Part shown: one piece after another, positions 1 to 12,597 of the stretch
Layout: each line of letters begins with the position of its first letter
Position numbering within the stretch: the stretch's first letter is position 1
Assembly (NCBI RefSeq): GCF_964204865.1
Contig: NC_135263.1
Coordinates: forward strand, 8,539,426 to 8,603,425
Direction of reading: 5' to 3'
Source: Styela clava
Lineage: Eukaryota; Chordata; Ascidiacea; Stolidobranchia; Styelidae
DNA length: 64,000 bases
The notes under the pieces: generated by a model
What the model saw: the letters and a program-made list of their open reading frames with translations, nothing else
Told to the model about the DNA's origin: nothing
Databases searched by the model: none
Translations under genes and position numbers: made by a program

Positions 1-362
1 ACAAACTTCCTGTTCTTGCTGCGCATTGATCCGTGTAGTCTCAGTCATGGGGATTTCCCCAGGTATCGGGTGCGTAGCTTTACGCGAGACTTCACCTACA
101 TTGCTCAACAGACTCTGGTACTCGTTTGACTTATCTCCGACCAATAAGACGGGCAAAATACATTTATGCAGAGATGGCGCGCACACGATGTGAAAAACAA
201 CGTTCTGATCGTGTTGTAATTTGGATTTTTACCTCCGACTTCCATGTGGACTACATGCAATCGCCCATTAGCAAATCTGTAGTATAACTATATTCGTAAG
301 AAACGCTGACTTACGACGAACACAAATAAATAAGCGCACATGAAGCATAATTTCGCGGCCAT
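1..362 (-). other. Coding-like stretch at the left edge, unresolved partial gene
   Basis: The first 250 bases are less AT-rich than what follows. On the minus strand one frame is open from about 225 to the edge and reads like protein (it includes RKATHPIPGEIPMTETTR). Another frame is open from about 275 to 100 (it includes VEVGG-like text and several Cys). Further upstream, an ATG at 360-362 opens a hydrophobic signal-peptide-like stretch (MAAKLCFMCAYLFVFV) that ends at a GTAAGT donor at 314. I could not join these pieces with consistent splice phases, so exon borders and product are unknown. If real, this is the 5' part of a secreted or membrane protein gene continuing to the left of the window. 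The ATG and donor alone could arise by chance. Confidence 0.25.
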
Positions 363-890
363 ATTGAATCTCTATCCCACTGCTACTAATTATCATGGAA
401 GTGTTTGTATTGCAAGGTGACTTTTCGTACGCAGTGTGCGATAAAGTAATAAAAGCAAGCTGCAAAAGCGCAAATGGCAAGGACACGGCAGTAATTCGAA
501 AAAAAAAATTCTTCATGAGTGTGTATGGTAACTAATCTATCTCAAGATGCAATCATTACAATGCAAACCAACAACTTCACAACAGAAAGATAACTCAGTT
601 GCAGACATCGTTTATTTTGTACAAACTACCAATATAGGACAATATCGAGGAACTTCCCCCTTATGTTAATCTACCCAAAGAAATCCCTTCAGACATAAAA
701 GAAACCCAAAAGATGGTTAATTTTTCAACAGAAAATTGGTATAACTGCTTTCAAGCAAATCATGATAAAAAATATTGAATTCAAGTTAGTATGATTAACC
801 AGGAATGAACCAATTACAGCCAAAAAAGTGATTCCAACAGACGTTCCCTGGGGATATGAGGCACAATGACAATGTTTCTCAGTTTTCTCT
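363..890. other. SNRNP200 3' UTR and intergenic stretch
   Basis: No coding sequence is visible. On the minus strand an AATAAA hexamer (plus-strand TTTATT at 611-616), about 275 nt past the SNRNP200 stop codon, is the best poly(A) signal candidate. Bases 363-600 hold nothing I can identify. Confidence 0.5.
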
Positions 891-3800
891 TTAGTCTGAC
901 TCGCTGCCACTTTCTCCACCTTCAGATTCATGAACGTTCATCTCTAATTTGTATTCTTGATCACACCCCATGAAAGCATCACTCATGAAGTACAAGGTGT
1001 AAGAATGAGTGCCGGCTGATGGTGGGATAAAATCTAGTTTGACCTGAACACACAAAAAGAACCATTAATGTTAAAACTCTCGCCCGTAAACGACTTTGAA
1101 TTCCTTCAAACAACCACCAATAAGGAGAGCAGAAAAAAATGTCTTTCAAGCCCAGTTGTGTCTATAGATATAGGAATTGTTGGGACTTTCAGGTCAGAGA
1201 ATTCTTTTTAGATCCCATGTCATGGTAAATATCTCAACCAAATCTTATACACCAAATCAAACCTTTTAAAATGTTAGAAAAATAACAGAAAAAATCCCAC
1301 TGAGCAAGGTGTACATACATGTGCTTATAAACGAGTGGAATCATTTACCATTTTTGTTTTGTTGAATGTAGTATTAAAAGAAAATATATAGACCATACCT
1401 TCGCCTTTTGCTGCAGAGTTAGCCGTTTGATGGAAATAAGGCTGTTGGTCTTGGGATCTCCAACAACCACCCACCATCCTTCCTCACGTTTTTGAGGGAA
1501 GAAAGGTGCAATTACTGGTCCAGATACTTCATCTTCTCTTTCCAAAGTAACAACCACAACAACTGGATGACCTCTGAAGAAATTAGTAAAAGTTAATAGA
1601 GTCAAAATTTGATAATGATTGTACAATTGCAATCATACAATTACAAAGCACTGTTTCGTTTATAATTATAAAACAATGTTGTTATAGGCTCAAATGCACA
1701 TTCTAGCTGACAACCTTAGAAAATTATTGGCTACTTATTTTTTGGGAATATTACAAGGGCCATATAAGCTTGGCACAATTTGGGCCAGAAAATACTGAGT
1801 ACTTCCAGCATATCTAATAACAAAATGTGATAAGTAGATGACATTTGAATAGATAGATTTGTTTTGTCAAAAAAAATAATGATAAATGAACCTACGCTCT
1901 TAAATTATCGTCGTCCAATACATCATAAGTCAGTTCAATATTTGGGTATCTATTGCAAAATCTTGCAACATCGGCCATCTGTGGTTCCGTCATTCCCAAT
2001 AAGGAATTTCTGTCATCATCTTCCATCTCTAATATGTCGAAAACACTTTCAATGTCCTGATAAAAAAATCATTTTTAGAATATTAATTAGAATTGACTGT
2101 TTCAAAAAATGTACCCATAACATCAAACAGTTATAGCTGTTAAGTGTTATGAACTGCTACATAAATAAGACAATTCGAATTATACTCTAACACCAACCTT
2201 TTCTGTGCATCTTCTGATAACATTTGGATCAAAGTGTGGTAACTGCTTCAAATAAGAATCCTTGCTCCACATTGCTTGTGTCACCATTTGTGCAAGTTCC
2301 ATGGCAGCTAGTGCAGGTGACAACCAACCATTTGATGATAAAACATCAACACAGGCTTGAATCAAACGAACAGATTTGCTCAATATACCCTCAGTGTCAG
2401 ATTGAAGTTCAGCGGGAAGTTGAAGCCGAGACAAATGTGCCTAAAAGAGAAAGATGAAATTAAACGTTTGACAATGTATTTGTGTAAATGTGAAGTTAAA
2501 ATAAGTTAATGACAGCTTTTATCAAAAATTATGAATAATAATATGAATTCAGTGCCCTATTATTACTCAGTATAGAAAATGTTTATAGAGTTATCAATCA
2601 GACCTGCAGAAGCAAGTTAGTCTTGATATGTGGATCGGTGAATCTAACATTCTGTGGTTTGTATGGAACTTTATCCAGAAGTTGTTTGAGAGTTCCATCT
2701 TCTCGATGGCGTATTTGTATTGCTTCATATTCTGCCGCATTGCTGATAATTTCTATCAATCCACGAATCTTGGTTTTGGCATTCAAAGACATACTGAACA
2801 GCTCTATAGTGGTGTAGTTGATATAGTAGTAAGCAGAAATCATAGCCAGATTCAGAGGTGAAACATCCATGTCATCTTCTATCGCAATACACTTAGACTG
2901 CTCCAAGTCAGAAAGTGTGTTTTCAACAAGCTCTGACAAGCTGTCAGAAAGATGACGATGTGAAACTCCCTGGAAAATAATAAAATATTGGGTGATTGAA
3001 TGAGTGATTTCTACTTCATAATATGCCCATGTAGTTGTTTATTGCTTGATTTGAAAATGTTTTTTCTACCATAATACAGCAAAACAACAATATGGTTTGA
3101 AATTTAAAAAAGTTCTAAGAGATACATTTTGTGTGCATAAGATTATGATTTATTTAATATTAGCTCATTTAACAAGACCTGTAGATAGCAATATTGAAGA
3201 ATATATTTCAGCCACTCCATACTAAATATTAGTGTAAGGCTGTGCTTATTTGTTGCAACTAACTTTTGCAACCTGAAAAGCAATATTAGAAAGCACACAT
3301 TGTGAGTCATGCTTCACAATAAAAATAATACTCAACTGTCGTCGAGTACCCCTGGAAATCTACCAATAAACCCTTGGCGACTCATAATCACCGGTTTAAA
3401 ATATCTAATATATAAAACCTGCATGCATCATCATATCTCACCTGCAAATTATAATAATTTGGATTCTGAGTCATCCTACGATACAAGAAAGTCCATGTCA
3501 TGTAATCAACTGCATCCTGTTTGTTTTCTATTGTTTTGGTGACAATTTCAGCATTGAAGTGATCATGTAAGCAATGATCAAGATGAGATTCTACAGGCAG
3601 GGGTTCGTAGACAAATTTCTTGAAAAAATCTTTTTTCGAGCCTTGACACATGATCACACATTTTCCTTCTTCATCCTTGAGAGGTCGATTTGCTCTTCCG
3701 ATCATCTGAAGTACATCGGTAACAGGATAGTCAACATAAGCATGAATTTTTCCATTGTAGTATTGGGTGTCCATCACAATTACTAAGTGAGCAGATACAG

Positions 3801-6800
3801 TCAATGCCCAACACAAGCTACGTGATGCTACAAGTATTTGAACAGCTCCTGATGAAAATAACTGATCAACGACTTTTCTTTCCATCTCTGTTGTGCCATC
3901 GTGTAAATAAGCTACACCATTCGACAGTGTCTCCTTTAATGTATCATCATTCACATGTTCCAAGTATGGAGCCAGATCTTCTTCTTTGCAATGGAGGAAC
4001 TTTTGGGGTTGTCCATCAGCTGCGGCAAATGTTAACATGTCAACAGCACTAAGTTTCGATTGCTTACGAGAAGTAACAAATATGATGACAGATCGTTTCG
4101 GGGAATGTTTAACAACTGCATTGTACACTGGTTTTGACATACTTAGCAATCTTGACTGAGCATGACTAATGTTGAAGCCTTGAATATGGATTTCCAAAGG
4201 AACTGGTCGGACATTCGGATGGAAGTTAAAAGTGTGAGTGGCACTGCAACCCAACCACTGAGCAACATCCTTTGCGTTTGCAAGAGAAGATCCGAGAGCT
4301 ACAATCCTGATTTGTCGCTCAAGTTGAGAAGAGACATATCGCATTCTTGAGCAAACAACTTCTAATTCAGGTCCTGCTTCACCTCCAATCAGATGAATCT
4401 CATCGACAATGAATAACGAGACATTTTGCACATTTTTCCTTTGCTTCCATCTTCTAGAAAGAACATCCCATTTCTCTGGAGTAGACACTACAATATTTCC
4501 TTTGGCAATGAGCTTAAGATCAGTGCTTGTTTCACCAGTTAGTAGGACAACACGTTTGCCAAGATGAATTTCAAATTTTTCTCTCCAATCTTGATAAACA
4601 ATTTCAGCAAGAGCATCCATTGGAGTGACATAAACACATCTGGCTTCAGGATTAACTGCCAATGCATGCATGAGTGCAAATTCAGCACAAACAGTTTTCC
4701 CACTACCGGTTGGAGCTCCAATAAAGATGTTATCATCACTATTATACAAAGCATTGAAAACTTGTGTCTGAATAGGGTTAAAGCATGGAAACTTATCTTC
4801 AAAAAGTGCTTCAAATTCTGGGTTTCTGAGAGCAGATACGGGCAAAGGTTGGAGGTCAAGTAACTCTGTTGGTGGAGGGTATTTCTCAGGAAGAATGAGA
4901 TGACGGAAAGATACCGGGAGTTGTGTTTCTGATGATAACCACCTATCTGACACAATTCGAATGAAATATTGTGGTGGAAGTGGTTCAAATACAGGCACAA
5001 AGAAGTTGACAATATGTTCATCCGTAGAATACTTGTTTTTGAGCAGAAAATATTCATGGTGGAGAATTATTTCGCTGTCGACATCTTCCACAAATATCCA
5101 AAATGCTTCTGAAGACCTGTGAGTGTTTTCATTCCATTGAAAATCCGGAGTGATAGTGAGTTCCACTCGAAGAGTTGATCTGGTAATTGGTTGGATGTGA
5201 ACAGACAATTCCATCTTTGGAAATTGATGTATAAGTTTGTGAAGAACTCTCCCCATTTTTGGCATCCTGATGAGCTCTCCAATTTCATTATGATTCAAGT
5301 CATAGAAACGTTCCCAGGGAAAGTTTTTTTTTTCAATTTTTTTAACCACCTCATCTGGTACTTTCTTGAATTGACGCAATGGACTCATTGACTGCCACAT
5401 TCTACTTTGTATCATTTTGCACAATGATAGACATTTATCAGTAAGTTGGGCCCAACCTCTATAAAGCACAATTTCAAAAATAGCTCTCATCAGTCGACCA
5501 GCAGACTGTGTTACGTAGACCATATCAGCCATCAATGCAAACCCTTCCAATTTGAGCTGTGAGATGTAAGTTTGCAATAAAACATTAATTTTGGCAGTCG
5601 GCTCATCTATTCCTTCTTTGACTGGAATAGGCACTCGTTCCAAAAGCTTTTGCAGTTCCAATTTTTCTTCTTCACGAACTGCTATGTATTTGAACTCAGA
5701 AGAAAGTGAAAAAACTCGAAACAATTCAATCTCACTCAGAGTAGGTTTCAGTAGTTGGTTGTATGTTGCCATGCTCTCATGGGTGCAGTAATAATGACTA
5801 GCAATCCGGCCCAAATCTGTCACTTGCAAGTGCCCAGTTTTTCTATCATATTTGACTAAATTGCTTTTATCTAATATGTTTGCAGCAGAATGAATCAAGT
5901 CAACACGATGTTGTTGTAAAAGAGGATCAGCCTTTAGTGCATCATGACTTATGGAGTATAAAGTAGGCTGTCGAAGCATTCTAATGTACAGGTAACTGTA
6001 CCCAAGCCAGTTCACAGCATCTCTGACATTCTGAACATTACCCAGCACAATTTCAGCATTCAGCATATCTGGCAGTTTGGCAACCATTTGACTTTCTACA
6101 GGCAATTGTTGATTCAAAAGCGACAAGTAATATTGCAATTCACTATGGGATGTAATAAGAACACCTTCACCCTTGGTGTCATATTGTGGCCTACCAGCTC
6201 GTCCCATCATCTGAAGTACATCAAGTGCACCCAATTCAACCCATCTACCTTTTTCTGGACTGTACACTTGTGTGCCTTTGATGATGACAGTATGAGCAGG
6301 TAAGTTGACACCCCAAGCAAGTGTGGCTGTTGAAACAAGTACCTGAATATGACGATCAGCAAATAAATCTTCAACCAATGTTCTGTCAACTCTTGACATT
6401 CCAGCATGATGGATTGCGAAACCGTATGGCAGAAGATCTTTCAATTCTAAATTCTTTACTTGCTCAGATTCTGTTCGTAAAACTTCTGTGGAAGCGGATC
6501 CTTCTCTCAAAAAATGTCCTAGAGTGTCATTTTCCAAGCACATATCTCTAACAGCACGAGCAGTTTTTCCAGTTTCTTTTCGTGAATGAACAAAAATCAG
6601 AACTTGATTTTTACCTGCATTTTCAACAACTTTTTCATAAACAATTTCATTCATAACCTGAAACCTCTTGATTGCTTTCTTTTCTGTTATGCCAATGTAT
6701 TGCTGTTCTAAAGGACATGGTCTAAAACTGTTGTCAAAGAAGAACAACCCTTTGGAGGGATCAACACGCAAGAATGTGGCAACATCTTCATAATTTGGTA

Positions 6801-8778
6801 AAGTAGCAGAAAGTCCAACAAGTCTGACATCCTCTTGAGTTGTTTCGATGGATCTAATTGTCCTTGCAACAACAGACTCCAGGACAGGACCACGATCATC
6901 ATGAAGCATGTGGATCTCGTCAATAATCAACAGACGTACCAGCTGTGTGTATGTTCGTTCACCACCTTTTCTTGTCACAATATCCCATTTTTCCGGTGTG
7001 CAGACAATAATTTGTGTGGCATTGATTTCTTCTTTGCAAAGCTGATGATCACCTGTCATTTCACTGACTTTGATGCCATAAGCGGCAAGCCGTTTTCCGA
7101 AATTTCCAACCATTTCTTGTACCAGTGATCTCATTGGAGCGATGTATATTATTTTAAAATCATTAACATTAATCGTTCCATCAGAATTGATGTGCTTGCC
7201 AATTTCTCTCAACATAGTCAAGAGTGCAACATTTGTTTTTCCAGCACCAGTGGGGGCACACAGCAAAATATTCTCATCACTTTCTAGTGTAGTCTTGGAA
7301 AGTCTACTCTGAATCCTGTTCAAACTTTTAAACCCTTCAAAAGCCGCTTGGGCATACTTGGGTAAAGTATCAATTGGAACAAGTTTTTCATCATCAGCAA
7401 AAACTTTTGGTTTTAAAGCAGGTACATGCACTTCTTCGTAACCTTTACGTTGTTTGCGATAAGAACCATCTGGTAACTGGCATTTTTTATTTGCCATCAA
7501 GTGAGATCCTTGTTCAAACATGATATCTTCAAGATCAACCCCTTTGCTTGGCTGTAAAGTTTCATCTGTCTGGTCAGTTTCCATTGCTTCTAGATCAGCA
7601 TCAACTTTGCTTCTGCGTAATCTTTCTCTGCGTTCTTGTTCTTCTTTAATGATATCTTCTTTCTCAGTTTCGTTCAGTTGCTGGAGAATCACTGACAATT
7701 CTTGATCGTTCTTCATTCTATCTTCAATTTGTTTTTTTGCAGCTTCACTTTGTGCACTCGCAAGTAAAGTGCAATATAGAATCATTTGTCGATGTTCACG
7801 CAAAATTTTGATAAAATCAAACTGATTGAAACCGAGCAACATTACCAATTGATTTTCACATTGTAAATCATCAACCGCAGTCTTTAAAATTTCCAAGACT
7901 TCTTCTGCCTTTTTTTGCGAAACGATTGCATCATCATAAACTTTGCTCAAATTTCTTTGCAGCCAATAAGCATCAACATCGCGAGGATGTAGTCCACGAT
8001 TCTTAATGATATTGACATTTCCGGCTTCGTTGGTAAGATTAGCAGAAACAACCATATTCGCATCTGCCTCTACGCCACCTTCTTCATCATCATCTTCATT
8101 TTCAGATTCCTCCTGAACTTCACCATACCTGTTTTCTTGGTCTTCTTCTTCATCATCCGATTCAAACTGGACGTTGACACCATATGTTTCATCAATGTTA
8201 TCATCTGCGGTTTCAGCATCCTTATCTGTGCCGAAGTCGGTAATCTTTTTGCCCAAATTTACCAAAACATGATAGCGAGTATCTTCTTGAACTCCCAACA
8301 GTGATTGAACTTCTTTTCGTCTTTCCTTATCACGCAGTTTATCATTCTTAAGAACAATTATCACTTCGTCAGCTGCGCCACAAAGAATGTCTCTTGGTTG
8401 GTCACCCAATGCAGCCTGGATAAAGCTGAGTAAAATCTCGTACGTTTCTCTAGTTTCTTTTGTTTTTGGTTTATATAATATATTAACCATCTCATCCATT
8501 CCCTCAGATAACAGAGTTGCTCCTTTCAATTTCACAGAAGATTTTTGATCCTCGTCACGCTTGTATCGCTTTGCTCGACGCTCTTCCATCTGTGGTGGTC
8601 TTGTACGCTGCGCTCTATCACCCATTTTTGATCCAGTTAATTTTCCCTGCAATGAGATGACTTCTCCTGTCGGCTCATCTCTTGGTCGTCTATCAATGAG
8701 TGATCTGTCTGCTTGCAATACAAGATTAGAATTGGCTTTGTATTCATATTGCAGTGAACGGGCGGAGGCATCCGCCAT
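891..8778 (-). CDS. SNRNP200: U5 snRNP RNA helicase BRR2 (SNRNP200)
   Basis: This Ski2-like DEIH-box ATPase unwinds U4/U6 during spliceosome activation. Coding exons on the minus strand: 8778-3442, 2969-2604, 2440-2198, 2056-1896, 1573-1399, 1043-891. All junctions are GT/AG and phases agree, giving 2144 residues (human 2136). The N-terminus [20 protein letters not shown] matches the family start. Cassette 1 shows Walker A APTGAGKT near residue 507, DEIH near 620, SAT, and QMMGRAGRP. Cassette 2 shows APTGSGKT near 1350 and DEIH near 1460, but GSSLAN where cassette 1 has GLSATLPN, and QMIGRANRP; the weaker second motifs are normal for the less active C-terminal cassette. Each cassette is followed by a Sec63 domain. 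The C-terminus is acidic and serine-rich. Odd: the first exon encodes 1779 codons without interruption, whereas the last 365 residues are cut into five exons. Confidence 0.98.
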
Positions 8779-11182
8779 GCTGTTTTTTTATTGACAGCGA
8801 TTCCTCTACAGATTTAATATATCTGTGGTAAAACATAAATAATAACATGTGAAAACGGTTGATGCAGTTTTTCTAAACAAATTCAACTAGCAAAGCATAT
8901 TGTATGTATTGCCCCACTCATAACCTCCGTCTAATAGTAATTTATGTGATTCTGCACAACAGTCTTAGGGTGGTGCAGCCAGTCTGCAGACAATTTCATT
9001 CAAACCGCTATAAAACAAAAACCAATATTTCTAACCCGTTAATTTTTTCACCGTAGGTGCATTGGCATTTATTCTACACGACACTCTGAAGACGTATTTG
9101 GGACCGAACGACCAGTTTGTGATCACGGATTTCAAGCCTTGAACATCGTTTCTGCTGCGTCGAGACTAGGGCAAACGCAGCCATGCGTGGAAAAATGGGC
9201 TTCTAATTGCATTTCTGACCGTCATATATTTTAAGAACACGGTTATTTCAAACAAAATTCTTCAAATTATAAACAAAGCACCGCATCACAGCAATCAAAC
9301 AGACAAAAACACGGTGGTCGCAAATTAGTTGACAAAGATATTATTGACATATTGGAAATGCGCACCCCCCTACTTTGAAGATAGAAACGCGAAACTTTAG
9401 AGATGGTTAAAAGAAACACAACTCTACCCACCTGCCAAGTTTCATCTCTTTATCTCTTATATTTGTATGGATTTTCAAGCTTTTTTGAAGGAACAATGGG
9501 TAGTTGGCGACATGGTAAAATGGTCCGTTTTTTTTTTTCGGTCGTAACTTTTTTATTTGTGGCCGCATTTTAGTGTAATTTCGCAGAGCTACGAGGGATA
9601 AGTGGACGATAACGCGTGAGAAATATCAGCGCGGTTCGTTATTTTTTACGGCATTAATTTAATCGATGAAGTTGATGGTCGCAGATAGGTCATGGCCGCT
9701 AAGTGGGTAAGCCACCCTATACTCTACTGATCTATGAGAGTGATGCTCGAAAATATGACAGGGAGAATTAACAACTTTCCTTGGGTACAGATTTTTGCAA
9801 GCTTTTAAACAGTTTGAATGTTCATTTTACAATATTTAATAAACTTTGTTCAACTAATATGTCACTAACAAATTTTTCATTTGCTTAATCTTTCAATTAC
9901 CCTTCAGCACAGGAAAATCTGTAAATCGCTATTGATATAAAAGGGCATTCGAGTCTATACTTGTTTGAAATATGGTTTAATCTTATAGCATAACCAGGCC
10001 TTTCATTCCAGCATCCGGTCACCAGCCCATGCCGTGTATGGGATTACAGGATTAGTCAGCCAGTTATTTCTTTAAGTTGCATGATGGTGGCGGGATCCAT
10101 GCCTAACCGACGTCCCCAACAAAATTGGAACTTGTGAATTCTGGAATTACCCCTGCTTGGGGTAATACAGTACCGCTACGAACCTAATCAGCGTATTCCT
10201 AACCCTTATGCCTTAGCATGATGACTTACACTTCCGAGGCGGCGCATATTACTGTATTATTTATATCTGTGACTGTACCGTAGATATACTGAAGATGAAC
10301 AAATGCCTGTGTCATGAAATCTCAAGTGCATTTCTCAGTTTCTAGTAAATCACAGTGCTCCATGGCATTACATGAAGACGTGAACATGAAATAGACTAAA
10401 CTTTTCATTGAATCACTGACACGAACTAAAGTGTCGAAATTATTTCCAATTTTTGACAAAGAGGAATTTTCGTGTGTTTGCAATGTTCTAACCAAAACCT
10501 GAAAACGCTAAATTACCGTTTTTTATTTTTTGCTAGCGCACACACACCAAAACCAAATTCTGCAACAAGTCTTGATGTTTTATATAATCTATATCGATAA
10601 AGCCTTGGTTAGCCATGTGATAAAGACGTCTCTCCCAATACTGCAATACCGCAAAAAATCTCATAATTATACCTATAACAATAACGCGTGTGGGGATCAG
10701 AAACTTTCAAAAACTGAGAACGCACGACAAACGTCGGCATGATGTGCGCGGAGTCAAGGAAATCACACCTAATTGCCGGATAATGATAACGACAATTTAG
10801 GTGTAACAGACTCAATGTGAGAACCACCTTCACACTGAAACTTTACATATATGCATCGAGCTGATACAAAAAAGTTACCACAGTGTCCAATGAGATAATA
10901 AAAACTAAAACAATGCAGAGAAAATGCACAGACCCGAAAACAATGGAAGAGTCCACGCGCGGTATCATCGTCACTTTGTATTTTGTGAGTAGAAGTTTAT
11001 TTCAACTCCATAATCAGCATAACTGGTAATAAAATTATTGATAAAACAAATAAATAAAAACTGTTTATCTAAAAATCCTTGTTCCTACTTAAAAGAGGCT
11101 GATTCAAACAAGTATAGGATTTGAACCTAAACCAAGCCAGCTTCATGAATATATAACATGGGCACAGGCTAAAATTGCTGTC

Positions 11183-11305
11183 ACAAGCCAAGTGACCACC
11201 GTAGTATTTGTACCTGAAACTATGGCCCAACCCCTAACCTGGTACACAAACTACATTCTGGTGTCCGCCATCTCGGTACGCATCCTTCAGAAGTGCCAAA
11301 TTTTG
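11183..11305. repeat. Diverged copy of a short palindromic MITE
   Basis: The right part (CCTAACCTGGTACACAAAC, then GCCATCTCGG and ACGCATCCTTCAG) matches the better-preserved copy at 30283-30390. The left half is hard to align, so the left border is approximate. Confidence 0.5.
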
Positions 11306-12130
11306 AACTGAACATCACGAGGCTACCCAGAACTAAAGCTGGTTTCAGGGATGCAGTTTTAACAGAATCGTAACTTGCTTATAAAGCTTAACATTCATGT
11401 TTGTATGAGCTCTGCTTCACTATGGTTTCCCCATGGTTTACTAAGAAAAACAACAAGCATGCTTTACAAATACTTCCTTGTGCATTTAATAAAACAATCA
11501 AAAATATTAGCAGTTAATCGGTCACATACAAATTTCATACTATAGAACCGGCAATCAATATAAAGTTTGTATACAACGGAAATGGTAGTGAAAAAATTCA
11601 ATTTGTGACAAAAATCCTATTCAGTGGAATAAAAACTTTCGAAGATATAGATGTAATGACATCTAACAAGGGGACTTCCACAAAGTAAAAATATGTTTCT
11701 ATGGAGCTTCCAGTTGGTATAAGCATGTCCAAAATGAAATAAGAACACTTAAAAAATGCAGAGATAAATACCTTGTTACCTACCTCACAAAAAAGGAATT
11801 TAAACTATCGAACTATGTAACATAAAATTAGAGTTCCATAAAAATTCAAAATCTATCACAATCGACCAGCAGTCAGTCGATTATGGTTTGATATAGATCA
11901 ATTCATTTCAGGAACAAACGAAAGATTTTAAAACCTAAAAATTCTTCATAAGCTCCATCACTGAATCAGACTCCGTATTTATGTTATTATATGATTCGAG
12001 ATGAAACTTAGTGAAGAAAATGTAAGCGGACACCATAAAGCAGCAAATATAGAAAATTGCCTAGAAGAAGATATGTACAAAACTTTCATTATCATTATAA
12101 GAACCGCGAAATCCTAAGAAAGCAGTAGTA

Positions 12131-12282
12131 TTGCCAGAGCCTTTATTGGCCTCACATTAATAGGCAAATGATTTGTACCAAGACCATAAGAAATGAAGTT
12201 GGCAAATATATTGACAGTTACAAAATCGATATTTTTAATGATTGGCCATAGACTGAACTATCCCTCACAATAAAGGCTCCAG
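12131..12282. repeat. Short inverted-repeat segment
   Basis: An 11-bp inverted repeat (AGCCTTTATTG at the left, CAATAAAGGCT at the right) bounds about 140 bp. It may be a small MITE or a chance hairpin. The AATAAA inside the left arm lies on the TOP1 strand. Confidence 0.3.
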
Positions 12283-12597
12283 ACCCTCATGGGTTAAAAA
12301 AGCTATGGTTATAAAAGAAAATAGTTCACAAGGCCATATATAAACACAAATACTGATCCAATTATTAACCTGTGTATCGTTGATATTGCTTCTTATAAAT
12401 GCTGAGACTGATGAAGCGATAAACTAGTACGAATTACTGTAATACAGAGCGCCAGCAATCCCTGAACTGTTGAAACATACCACTAAACAGGGCGATGATA
12501 TTAAAACTGGAAAATCCCGGACGAATAAATTTAGCAAACCATAACAAAATAAATCAAGGAAGTAATTAGTAAAAAATAAAGAGTTGAGATAATAGCT

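Larger units (their letters stand above)
8779..12597. other. Gene-free stretch between SNRNP200 and TOP1
   Basis: This holds the SNRNP200 promoter side and the TOP1 3' UTR. No ORF with recognisable protein similarity is present. A minus-strand AATAAA (plus TTTATT at 12142-12147), about 450 nt beyond the TOP1 stop, may be its poly(A) signal. Bases 9360-9720 and 10000-10260 have a different texture (runs of T, CG-containing motifs) and look like old repeats, but I see no second copy in the window. Confidence 0.5.

Noticed and set aside
4539-5057. 172-codon minus-strand open frame
   Set aside because: It lies wholly inside the SNRNP200 coding exon in another frame and has no protein-like motifs.
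12142-12147. Certain poly(A) signal of TOP1
   Set aside because: The hexamer also belongs to an inverted-repeat arm and is 450 nt from the stop; kept only as a candidate.
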